Assembly: GCA_016714795.1 (NCBI GenBank)
Contig: JADKCA010000003.1
Coordinates: forward strand, 248,001 to 312,000
DNA length: 64,000 nucleotides
From: Sphingomonadales bacterium
GTDB taxonomy: Bacteria > Pseudomonadota > Alphaproteobacteria > Sphingomonadales > Sphingomonadaceae
Direction of reading: 5' to 3'
Positions within the stretch are counted from its first letter, which is position 1. Every line of letters begins with the position of its first letter. The position numbers and the translations under genes were made by a program. The notes beneath the pieces are model-generated. The model was given only the letters and a program-made list of their open reading frames with translations. It was not told where the DNA came from and did not search any database. This document shows, piece by piece, positions 17,202 to 23,978 of the stretch.

Positions 17202-17801
17202 TCACCACGCAGTTGCGCTGTTGGACGCGTCTCCCCGATTTCGCAACCACGCGATGATCTGGCCCAAATGCTCCAGCTCTGCCCGCGACAAATTGCGGTG
17301 CGGAAAATTCACATAATTTTGCCGCATGTTCGCGTTCGCCATTTCCAGGGAAACGGCCATCTTCCTTTTCTGATCCGGCGGAATTTCAGCAATCTGCATC
17401 AGTTGAGCCATGCCTTCCGCACGGACTTTCTCCGCTTCGTCATAGATTTGCGCCAGTTCGGCATTGACCGCGTTCGTGAGGCATGTTTCCTGCGGCGTGC
17501 GGATCAGAGTCCCCACCGCCATCGTCTTCGGAGCAGAGGGAGCCGTTGATCCGCCATCGACGAGGCGGAACATCAGTGTGTTTGAAAGACGCTCCATGTC
17601 AATCGCGCTGACATCCACGGTTTTGCCGCAGATAATGCCGGGTGCATCAGGTTCTGCCTTGGCGATCTTCAACTCATTTGAAATGCCGACGCGCGCACCG
17701 ATCTGGCCTGGCTGGCGCGCATCTGACATCGCAAAGAAGGCCAATCCGCCTGCCAAAGCCAAGGCGAGGCCGGTCGATGTCAAGGCCGCAAACCGAGTCA
17801 T
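17202..17801 (-). CDS. Membrane-anchored or exported unknown protein
   Basis: A 199-residue protein with an N-terminal hydrophobic segment (LTSTGLALALAGGLAFFAM), so anchored or secreted. The mature part has two cysteines (IICGKTVD and ETCLTNAV) and a helical, charged C-terminal half (ELAQIYDEAEKVRAEG). Its ATG overlaps the stop of the upstream gene (17798-17801), indicating a two-gene operon of envelope proteins. No family is recognised. Confidence 0.7.
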   Translation of the reverse strand: MTRFAALTSTGLALALAGGLAFFAMSDARQPGQIGARVGISNELKIAKAEPDAPGIICGKTVDVSAIDMERLSNTLMFRLVDGGSTAPSAPKTMAVGTLIRTPQETCLTNAVNAELAQIYDEAEKVRAEGMAQLMQIAEIPPDQKRKMAVSLEMANANMRQNYVNFPHRNLSRAELEHLGQIIAWLRNRGDASNSATAW

Positions 17802-18268
17802 TGTTCCAACTCTTTCAGATGCTTGATGGTCTGGCGCATCTGATCCAGTTCATAGGGCGTCAGGGCGCGCTGCGGCAGTTCCAGTTGCGGCGCATCCGGA
17901 TCTTGTCCGGCAGCCAGCAACAACCTGCGATCCTTCTTCCAGATGCGGTTGGTGACCGCCTGCATTTCGGCCAGCACGCGCGTTTCTTCTGGTGTTGGCC
18001 CGTAATAGGGCGGGGGAGAAGCAACCTGCCCGCTCGCTTGCGGCGCAGGTGGCGAGAGCGGCGATGTCTTTTTCGCCTGCTCTCCCAGTTTCCCGTCTAT
18101 GCCGATTGCGAACGGCCCAAAGGGCGTGCGCTTGACTTCCATCCCGGCATCCACCGATCCGAAAATGCGCGTGCCCGTCCAAAGCGATGCCAGGACAATG
18201 AGAACCACAAGACCAAACAGGGCAAGGCGCGGCAGCGAGCGATCAGGCTTTTGTACAATCTGGACCAT
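17798..18268 (-). CDS. Bitopic unknown protein with proline-rich linker
   Basis: A 156-residue protein. It has one transmembrane helix (RLALFGLVVLIVLASLW) near the N terminus, a proline/serine-rich stretch (SPLSPPAPQASGQVASPPPY) and a charged helical C terminus (RALTPYELDQMRQTIKHLKE). It is the first gene of the pair with the 199-residue protein. The predicted periplasmic helices in both suggest a complex. Function is unknown. Confidence 0.7.
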   Translation of the reverse strand: MVQIVQKPDRSLPRLALFGLVVLIVLASLWTGTRIFGSVDAGMEVKRTPFGPFAIGIDGKLGEQAKKTSPLSPPAPQASGQVASPPPYYGPTPEETRVLAEMQAVTNRIWKKDRRLLLAAGQDPDAPQLELPQRALTPYELDQMRQTIKHLKELEQ

Positions 18269-18414
18269 ATTCGCACGCTAGCGATGCGGTGTTGCCAGTG
18301 CGTTAATGGTCGTCCGCAGTCATTCTTCATCCGGAGAGCGCACCGTGACTTGAATTTCCCGCCTGACCCGCCTTCGAGGCACACGGCGGCGCATCCGTTC
18401 TTGGGATTATGCCT

Positions 18415-20238
18415 TCATTCCACCGTAACGCTCTTCGCCAGATTGCGCGGCTGATCCACATCGGTGCCCTTGGCGCAGGCGACATGATAAGCGAGCAACT
18501 GCACCGGCACGGCATAGACCAAGGGCGCGATCAGCGGATGAACCTTGGGCATTTCAATCGTGGCGAGACACCCCTCGCCCGCTTCGGCCAGCCCTTCTGC
18601 GTCTGACACCAGCACAATCTTTCCGCCACGCGCCCGCACTTCCTGCATGTTGCTGACGGTCTTTTCAAACAATGGCCCGCTCGGCGCGAGCACGATCACC
18701 GGCACCGCTTCGTCGATCAGCGCGATCGGGCCATGCTTCATCTCGCCGGACGCATAGCCCTCGGCATGGATATAGCTGATTTCCTTGAGCTTGAGCGCCC
18801 CTTCCAGCGCCAGCGGATAATCCGGACCGCGCCCCAGATAGAGCACGTCACGCGCCGGAGCGATCAGGTGCGCCATCGCGGCAATATCTTCATCATGCGC
18901 CAGCGCGGCGTTCAACGCAGCGGGCGCTTCGATCAGGTGGCGGACGACATCGCGCTCTTCCTCTTCGGACAATTTGCCCTTCACTAGCGCCAGATGTGCG
19001 GCGAGCGCCGCCAGAACAGCCAACTGGCAAGTGAACGCCTTGGTGGACGCCACGCCGATCTCCGGCCCGGCGTGCGTGGGCAGCAACAGATCCGCTTCGC
19101 GCGCCATCGAAGAGGTTGGCACATTGACGACGACCGCGATGGTCTGCCCCCGCTCCTTGCAGTGGCGCAGCGCAGCAAGCGTATCCGCAGTTTCCCCCGA
19201 CTGGCTGATGAACAATGCCAGCCCGCCCTCTTCCAGAACCGGATCGCGATACCGGAATTCGCTCGCCACATCGATGTCCACCGGCACGCGCGCGAATGTT
19301 TCAAACCAATATTTGGCGACCATCCCGGCATAAAAGCTGGTGCCGCACGCGACGATAGTGATGCGCTTGACCGAGGCCAGATCAAAATCCATCTGCGGCA
19401 GAGCAACCGTCTGTTCGAGCGGGCGGATGTAGCTGGAGAGCGTCTGCGCGACCACGGTGGGCTGCTCGAAAATCTCCTTCTGCATGAAGTGGCGATATTT
19501 GCCTTTTTCCACCGCTGCCGCCGATACGCCGGAGGTGGTGATGGGGCGCATGACGGGCTGATTGTCCTTGTCGAAAATCTCCGCCTGTCCCGCCCGGACG
19601 ATCACCCAGTCGCCTTCTTCCAGATAGGCAATCTTCTGCGTGAGCGGGGCGAGCGCCAGCGCATCCGAACCCAGATAGGTCTCACCATCCCCATAACCCA
19701 CGACCAACGGACTGCCGAGCCGCGCGCCGATCAGAAAATCAGGGTTCTGGCGGAAAGCAATGGCGAGTGCGAACGCGCCGCGCAGGATGGGCAGCACGGC
19801 CTTGACTGCTTCTGTGGGGGATTTGCCCGCTTCCACCTGTTCGCTCACCAGGTGCGCCACAACCTCGGTATCGGTCTCGCTCTCGAATGTCCGCCCGCGC
19901 GCAGTGAGTTCATCGCGCAACGATTTGAAATTTTCGATGATGCCATTGTGGACCAGCGCCACTTCACCCGTGGCATGGGGGTGTGCATTGCTCGTCGTCG
20001 GCGCGCCGTGCGTGGCCCAGCGAGTGTGGGCGATGCCGATCAGGCCCGGCGCTGGATTGCCGATCAGTTCCTTCACCAGGTTGTTGAGCTTGCCCTCTGC
20101 CCGGCGGCGGATCAACTGGCCATCCTGCACGGTGCAAACGCCCGCCGAGTCATAGCCGCGATACTCCATCCGCCGCAGCCCATCGACCAAACGATCCGCC
20201 ACTTCTTCCTTGCCGACGATGCCGATAATGCCACACAT
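18415..20238 (-). CDS. glmS: Glutamine-fructose-6-phosphate aminotransferase (isomerising)
   Basis: A 607-residue enzyme making glucosamine-6-phosphate from fructose-6-P and glutamine, the first step to UDP-GlcNAc. The mature chain starts MCGIIGIVG with the N-terminal nucleophile Cys. The glutaminase domain is followed by two SIS domains (ACGTSFYAGMV, SQSGETADT, GRGPDYPLALEGALKLKE) and ends in AKSVTVE. The start must be ATG 20238, because the longer open frame would remove the essential N-terminal cysteine. It lies 19 nt downstream of vapC, in the same direction, which is unusual (see findings). Confidence 0.97.
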   Translation of the reverse strand: MCGIIGIVGKEEVADRLVDGLRRMEYRGYDSAGVCTVQDGQLIRRRAEGKLNNLVKELIGNPAPGLIGIAHTRWATHGAPTTSNAHPHATGEVALVHNGIIENFKSLRDELTARGRTFESETDTEVVAHLVSEQVEAGKSPTEAVKAVLPILRGAFALAIAFRQNPDFLIGARLGSPLVVGYGDGETYLGSDALALAPLTQKIAYLEEGDWVIVRAGQAEIFDKDNQPVMRPITTSGVSAAAVEKGKYRHFMQKEIFEQPTVVAQTLSSYIRPLEQTVALPQMDFDLASVKRITIVACGTSFYAGMVAKYWFETFARVPVDIDVASEFRYRDPVLEEGGLALFISQSGETADTLAALRHCKERGQTIAVVVNVPTSSMAREADLLLPTHAGPEIGVASTKAFTCQLAVLAALAAHLALVKGKLSEEEERDVVRHLIEAPAALNAALAHDEDIAAMAHLIAPARDVLYLGRGPDYPLALEGALKLKEISYIHAEGYASGEMKHGPIALIDEAVPVIVLAPSGPLFEKTVSNMQEVRARGGKIVLVSDAEGLAEAGEGCLATIEMPKVHPLIAPLVYAVPVQLLAYHVACAKGTDVDQPRNLAKSVTVE

Positions 20239-20257
20239 GGGTTTGGGGTCGCCTTGT

Positions 20258-20638
20258 TCAGAGAGTATAGGGAACGCGGATACCGGGCATCTCTGCCGGA
20301 AAATCCTTGGTATTTCGTGTAACAAGCACGCGCCCGCGTGTGAGGGCCGTAGCAAGTATGATCGCATCCATCGCTTTCAGCTGCGGGCGTTCGCGCCGCA
20401 GGGCTGCGGCGCGCGATGCAATTTCAGCATCGAGTTCGTCAATCCCAAAGCCGGACAATAGCGTTTCAGCGCGCTTCAACCCTTCACCCTCGCCCTTGGA
20501 CATGACTTCCATCCAGACGGCCCGACTGATCCATGCGCGTGAATTATACTCTGTCGCACGGTCGATTTCCGTCCGCGCCTGCACATATCCTGAAAGCGCA
20601 TCGATAATGATGTTGGAATCAAAGCTGAACCCGCTCAC
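20258..20638 (-). CDS. vapC: VapC-type PIN-domain toxin
   Basis: A 126-residue PIN ribonuclease. The acidic residues are visible in FDSNIIIDAL (Asp7), WMEVMSK (Glu), KAMDAIILATA (Asp) and RNTKDFP (Asp). VapC toxins cleave tRNA or rRNA and are held inactive by a cognate VapB. Its start overlaps the antitoxin stop (20635-20638). It lies only 19 nt upstream of glmS on the same strand, so glmS may be co-transcribed. Confidence 0.88.
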   Translation of the reverse strand: MSGFSFDSNIIIDALSGYVQARTEIDRATEYNSRAWISRAVWMEVMSKGEGEGLKRAETLLSGFGIDELDAEIASRAAALRRERPQLKAMDAIILATALTRGRVLVTRNTKDFPAEMPGIRVPYTL

Positions 20639-21012
20639 CGCGATTGCGGCCGTTTTGGCTCGGGATATCTGCCTTCCAGCATGTCGAGGTGCATCCGGCG
20701 CTGGCGATCATCCTCCGCGTCAAACAGGTCGGGGAATTCGGCCCTCACCTCTTCATAATCATCATCCCAAGGCCGCGTCGACGCGGCGCGCTCGCGCCGT
20801 TGCCACGCGACAGAATCGCCAATATCGATCCGGCCCTTCCACGCGCCAAAACCTATATCGAGCCAATCCTTATTGCCAGAAGACGCCGTCTCTGCGCGAT
20901 AGGACGATACAGCCTCCCGCAAGACCGAAGCCCGCGATTTGCCCTGCTCGGCCGCGATCTGGTCGAGCCATTTGATATCTTCATCGGGCAGATCGGCGAG
21001 GATGCGAGTCAT
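20635..21012 (-). CDS. vapB: Ribbon-helix-helix antitoxin (VapB/CopG type)
   Basis: A 125-residue protein with an N-terminal ribbon-helix-helix DNA-binding domain (TRILADLPDEDIKWLDQIAA then KSRASVLREAVSSYR). A long acidic C-terminal region (WDDDYEEVRAEFPDLFDAED) is expected to bind and block the toxin. It is longer than most VapB proteins, through that tail. The start at 21012 sits next to two TGATATCA repeats, consistent with autoregulation of the vapBC operon. Confidence 0.82.
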   Translation of the reverse strand: MTRILADLPDEDIKWLDQIAAEQGKSRASVLREAVSSYRAETASSGNKDWLDIGFGAWKGRIDIGDSVAWQRRERAASTRPWDDDYEEVRAEFPDLFDAEDDRQRRMHLDMLEGRYPEPKRPQSR

Positions 21013-21022
21013 AGCGATATAT

Positions 21023-21043
21023 TGATATCATATCATGATATCA
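21023..21043. promoter_or_regulatory. Tandem TGATATCA operator of vapBC
   Basis: Two perfect TGATATCA palindromes occur at 21023-21030 and 21036-21043, 13 bp centre to centre. Together they create an overlapping ATATCATGATAT palindrome (21030-21041). They lie directly upstream of the RHH antitoxin start at 21012, and RHH proteins bind such short repeated sites. The DUF6508-like gene on the same strand ends at 21046. Confidence 0.75.
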
Positions 21044-21045
21044 TG

Positions 21046-21456
21046 TCAAGCACTCCGCAGCGCCGTTGCGCGTTCGAATATGGCTTGCAGCAATCCGCTT
21101 TCATACCAGCTGTTCAGCCCGCCCTCCACAAACCGGTTCTGACGGATCGCCACAGTCAGCAATTGAGCCAGTTGAAGCGCGTCTGCCCCTGAACGAATAG
21201 CATCAGGCGAGCGAAACATTTGTGCTGTGTCGGTCTTCATCCATACAGCCCAGTCAAATTCCTGCAGAACCAGACCATTGTCATAGCAGAACTGGACAAA
21301 GTCATTTGCGGCAGGGCTGTTGGCAAATCCAGCGATCTCCCATCGGCCAAAGCGGAACCATGGCGAAGCGAATGTGTCCGCAAACGCCCCCAATCCTGTC
21401 AGCACTTCCTGACTTGGAACCGGCAATGATGTGCTCAACCTTTCGTCCACTTTCAC
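21046..21456 (-). CDS. DUF6508-like protein
   Basis: A 136-residue soluble protein. Recognisable pieces are GLGAFADTFASPWFRFGRWE, FVQFCYDNGLVLQEFDWAVW and a C-terminal LQLAQLLTVAIRQNRFVEGG with YESGLLQAIFERATALR. The layout fits DUF6508, a family of unknown function often seen among accessory genes. It starts with GTG 21456, which overlaps a short upstream frame's stop (GTGA). It is part of the patch inserted between glmU and glmS. Confidence 0.55.
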   Translation of the reverse strand: MKVDERLSTSLPVPSQEVLTGLGAFADTFASPWFRFGRWEIAGFANSPAANDFVQFCYDNGLVLQEFDWAVWMKTDTAQMFRSPDAIRSGADALQLAQLLTVAIRQNRFVEGGLNSWYESGLLQAIFERATALRSA

Positions 21457-21604
21457 TTGAGTGATCCTGCCACCTCTGCCTTAAGCGCCCCCAACCGTCC
21501 ATGAAAACTCTCCACCATCGCGGCCAGCAGCGCACCCGGTTCTTCAGAACAAAGCTGCCCTCGTAACAGGCGGGATCCTCAAAAATGTCGCAAGGCGATG
21601 ACAA
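21453..21604 (-). pseudogene. Frameshifted remnant, Fic-like N terminus
   Basis: From TTG 21604 one frame reads SSPCDIFEDPACYEGSFVLKN, which resembles the N terminus of Fic proteins (DPYxYPGxxVLRNK). It then turns Trp/Arg-rich and non-coding. Beyond the shift near 21539-21548, another frame reads EEPGALLAAMVESFHGRLGA and ends at 21453, overlapping the DUF6508 start. The simplest reading is a frameshifted and internally deleted gene. The Fic assignment rests on one short motif. Confidence 0.4.
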
Positions 21605-21625
21605 ATTCAGGCCGCAGCGCGCGCC

Positions 21626-21805
21626 TCAAAAATAGCGAACAATCTCAGCGCGGATAGCCTCACTCGACATATCTTTGTGACGCAGATCATCAATCCAGCG
21701 CCGATCAGCTTTGGAAAGTATAGGGCCTTCCACCGCAGCGATAGCGGCAAAAGCCGTTTCACCCAAAATGATTTGTTCACTCGGCTTATCTGCAAACTGC
21801 CATAT
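21626..21805 (-). pseudogene. VbhA-like antitoxin remnant (59 codons)
   Basis: An open frame without a normal start (first codon after the stop is ATA at 21805; TTG at 21766 is the first usable start). It reads QIILGETAFAAIAAVEGPIL then DMSSEAIRAEIVRYF at the C terminus. The pattern of a helix with EGxxLS followed by a short SxEAIRAEI helix is typical of VbhA-type antitoxins of Fic toxins. It precedes the Fic-like remnant by 21 nt, the normal order for such pairs. The start is probably lost. Confidence 0.45.
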
Positions 21806-21828
21806 TCAAGCCAAAGCGAAAAGCGAAA

Positions 21829-23181
21829 TCACTTCTTCGCCGCCTTGCGCGCCGCCATCATCTCGCGGAAGCGCCCGGCCCAGTGTGGCTTGTTTTCCTG
21901 ATTGCCGCGCGCGATGGCCAGCGCATCGGGCTGGACGTCTGCCGTCACGACAGAGCCCGCCGCCACGATGGCGCCCGCACCGATGCTGACCGGAGCGACC
22001 AGCGCAGAGTTGGAGCCGATGAACGCGCCTTCGCCAATCTCTGTCTTGTACTTCAAAAAGCCGTCATAATTGCAGGTGATGGTGCCCGCACCTATGTTTG
22101 CCCCTGCACCAATCTCGGCATCGCCCAGATAGGTGAGGTGATTGGCCTTGGCGCCCTTGCCCATATGCGCCTTCTTCATTTCGACGAAATTGCCGATCTT
22201 GGCTTTCTCTTCGAGCACCGCGCCGGGGCGCAAGCGCGCGAACGGTCCGATCTCGCAAGCGACTCCGATGGTTGCGCCTTCGATGTGCGAGAAAGCGTGG
22301 ATCGTGACATGATCCCCCACTGTTACACCGGGGCCGAAAAACACGTTCGGTTCGATCACGACATCGCGACCCAACACGGTATCATGCGCAAACCAGACCG
22401 TCTCCGGCGCGATCAGCGTCACGCCTGCGTCCATTGCCTCCTTGCGGCGGCGCGCTTGCCATTCGGCTTCCATCATCGCGAGTTCCTCCCGGCTGTTGAT
22501 CCCGGCCACGTCGAACGGTTCGGTGGTGACGACCGCGCAATGCCGCCCGTCCTCATTGGCAATGTTGACGATGTCGGTCAGGTAATATTCCTTGGCCTCA
22601 TTGTTGGGCTCCACGCGATTGAGCAGCGCGAACAGGTCTTTCGCTTTCACCGCCATCAGGCCCGAATTGCACATGCGGCAGGCGCGCTCTTCCTCGGTCG
22701 CATCCTTATGCTCGACCATCTTGGTCACACGATCACCCTCGGTGATGACACGGCCATATTTGAGGGTGTCCTCCGGCTCGAACGCAAGCACGACGACAGC
22801 GGGCGCATCAGCGGCATTCAGCCGGTCGATCATGCTCTGCATCGTGTGGGTCGGCACAAACGGCACATCGCCATAAAGGATCAGCACATCGCCCTCGAAA
22901 CCCGCGAGCGCGGCTTCCGCCTGCTGCACCGCATGGCCAGTGCCCAGCTGCGGTTCCTGCACGGCGAGCGCAGCAGAACCCGCCAGCGCCTTTTCCAGCT
23001 GCTCCTTGCCAGAGCCGACAATGACGACCTTCTGCGCCGGTTCCAACGCATCCACGCAGGCCATCAGATGCATCAGCATCGGACGGCTGGCGATCGGGTG
23101 CAGCACCTTGTGCGTGTCAGACTTCATGCGGGTGCCTTTGCCCGCGGCGAGGATGATGGCGGCTGTTTGCGGTTTTGACAT
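21829..23181 (-). CDS. glmU: Bifunctional GlcN-1-P acetyltransferase/GlcNAc-1-P uridylyltransferase
   Basis: A 450-residue enzyme producing UDP-GlcNAc for peptidoglycan and LPS. The N-terminal uridylyltransferase has ILAAGKGTRMKSDTHKVLHP and LYGDVPFV. The C-terminal left-handed beta-helix has hexapeptide repeats and the acetyltransferase residues in KKAHMGKGAKANHLTYLGDA and NYDGFLKYKT. ATG 23181 (MSKPQTAA) is chosen over a longer frame to 23214. It is divergent from gph. A toxin-antitoxin patch now separates it from glmS. Confidence 0.96.
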   Translation of the reverse strand: MSKPQTAAIILAAGKGTRMKSDTHKVLHPIASRPMLMHLMACVDALEPAQKVVIVGSGKEQLEKALAGSAALAVQEPQLGTGHAVQQAEAALAGFEGDVLILYGDVPFVPTHTMQSMIDRLNAADAPAVVVLAFEPEDTLKYGRVITEGDRVTKMVEHKDATEEERACRMCNSGLMAVKAKDLFALLNRVEPNNEAKEYYLTDIVNIANEDGRHCAVVTTEPFDVAGINSREELAMMEAEWQARRRKEAMDAGVTLIAPETVWFAHDTVLGRDVVIEPNVFFGPGVTVGDHVTIHAFSHIEGATIGVACEIGPFARLRPGAVLEEKAKIGNFVEMKKAHMGKGAKANHLTYLGDAEIGAGANIGAGTITCNYDGFLKYKTEIGEGAFIGSNSALVAPVSIGAGAIVAAGSVVTADVQPDALAIARGNQENKPHWAGRFREMMAARKAAKK

Positions 23182-23289
23182 TTTTGACCTTGTGGAATGT
23201 CCGCTCCTCAGCATGAGCGGGCTAAACAGAATTCAGCCATGCCACCAAATTGTTGCGGATTCCACACCAACAAGCCAAGGCGCTCCATC

Positions 23290-23976
23290 ATGAGCCATTT
23301 CCCCTTCGCCCTTGTCGGCTTCGATCTGGACGGCACGCTGATCGACACCTCGGAAGATCTGCGCATTGCCTGCAACGTCGCGCTCAAACTGGGCAGCATT
23401 GCTCCGCTCGCGCCGGAGCAAATCCGCTCCGCCATTGGCGGCGGCGCGCGGCGGATGCTGGAGCGGGGGATTGAATTCAACGGCAGCGGCCCGGTCGCGC
23501 CCGAACTGTTCGAAGCGATGTTCGACGCGTTTCTGGAGCATTATCAGGCCAATATCGCCGTTCACAGCCGCCCCTTCCCCGGCGCGCTGGAGATGATGGA
23601 TGCGCTCGACGCGCTGGGCGTAAAGTTGGCCATCGTCACCAACAAGCGGGAGGGCATGGCGGATCAGCTGTTCCGCGAACTCGGCCTGCGCCACAGGTTT
23701 TCCGCATTCCTCGGCGGCGATTCACTGGGACCGGACAAGGCCAAGCCTGCGCCAGACCTGCTGCACGAAATGGTCGTGCGCGCTGGCGCGTCCGGACCGG
23801 CCGCGTTTGTGGGCGATTCCCATTTTGACATTGATGCGGCCAAAGCCGCAGGCCTGCCGTCCATCGCGGTCAGCTTCGGCTTTCTGATGCAGCCGGTGGA
23901 AACTTTGGGGGCAGATGCCGTGATCGACCATTTCGATGCGTTGATCCCGGCGCTCCGCCGCCTGAGTCCGGCCTGA
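23290..23976 (+). CDS. gph: Phosphoglycolate phosphatase
   Basis: A 228-residue HAD phosphatase that dephosphorylates 2-phosphoglycolate formed during DNA repair or oxygenation reactions. Motif I is FDLDGTLIDTSEDL, motif II LAIVTNKREGM, Lys in GPDKAKPAP and motif III AFVGDSHFDIDAAKAAG. Start ATG 23290 (MSHFPFALVGF) is preferred over the longer upstream frame. It is divergent from glmU, and gph next to glmU is a common sphingomonad arrangement. Confidence 0.9.
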   Translation: MSHFPFALVGFDLDGTLIDTSEDLRIACNVALKLGSIAPLAPEQIRSAIGGGARRMLERGIEFNGSGPVAPELFEAMFDAFLEHYQANIAVHSRPFPGALEMMDALDALGVKLAIVTNKREGMADQLFRELGLRHRFSAFLGGDSLGPDKAKPAPDLLHEMVVRAGASGPAAFVGDSHFDIDAAKAAGLPSIAVSFGFLMQPVETLGADAVIDHFDALIPALRRLSPA

Positions 23977-23978
23977 TC

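Noticed and set aside
18269..18414. tRNA or small gene in the glmS downstream gap
   Set aside because: No cloverleaf or CCA-like end, no ORF with a ribosome site.
18994..20322. 442-codon plus ORF opposite glmS
   Set aside because: Shadow of glmS, which has all expected motifs on the minus strand.
21607..21795. 62-codon minus ORF starting VNKSFWVKRLL
   Set aside because: Different frame from the VbhA-like coding frame over the same bases; W/K/L-rich shadow composition.
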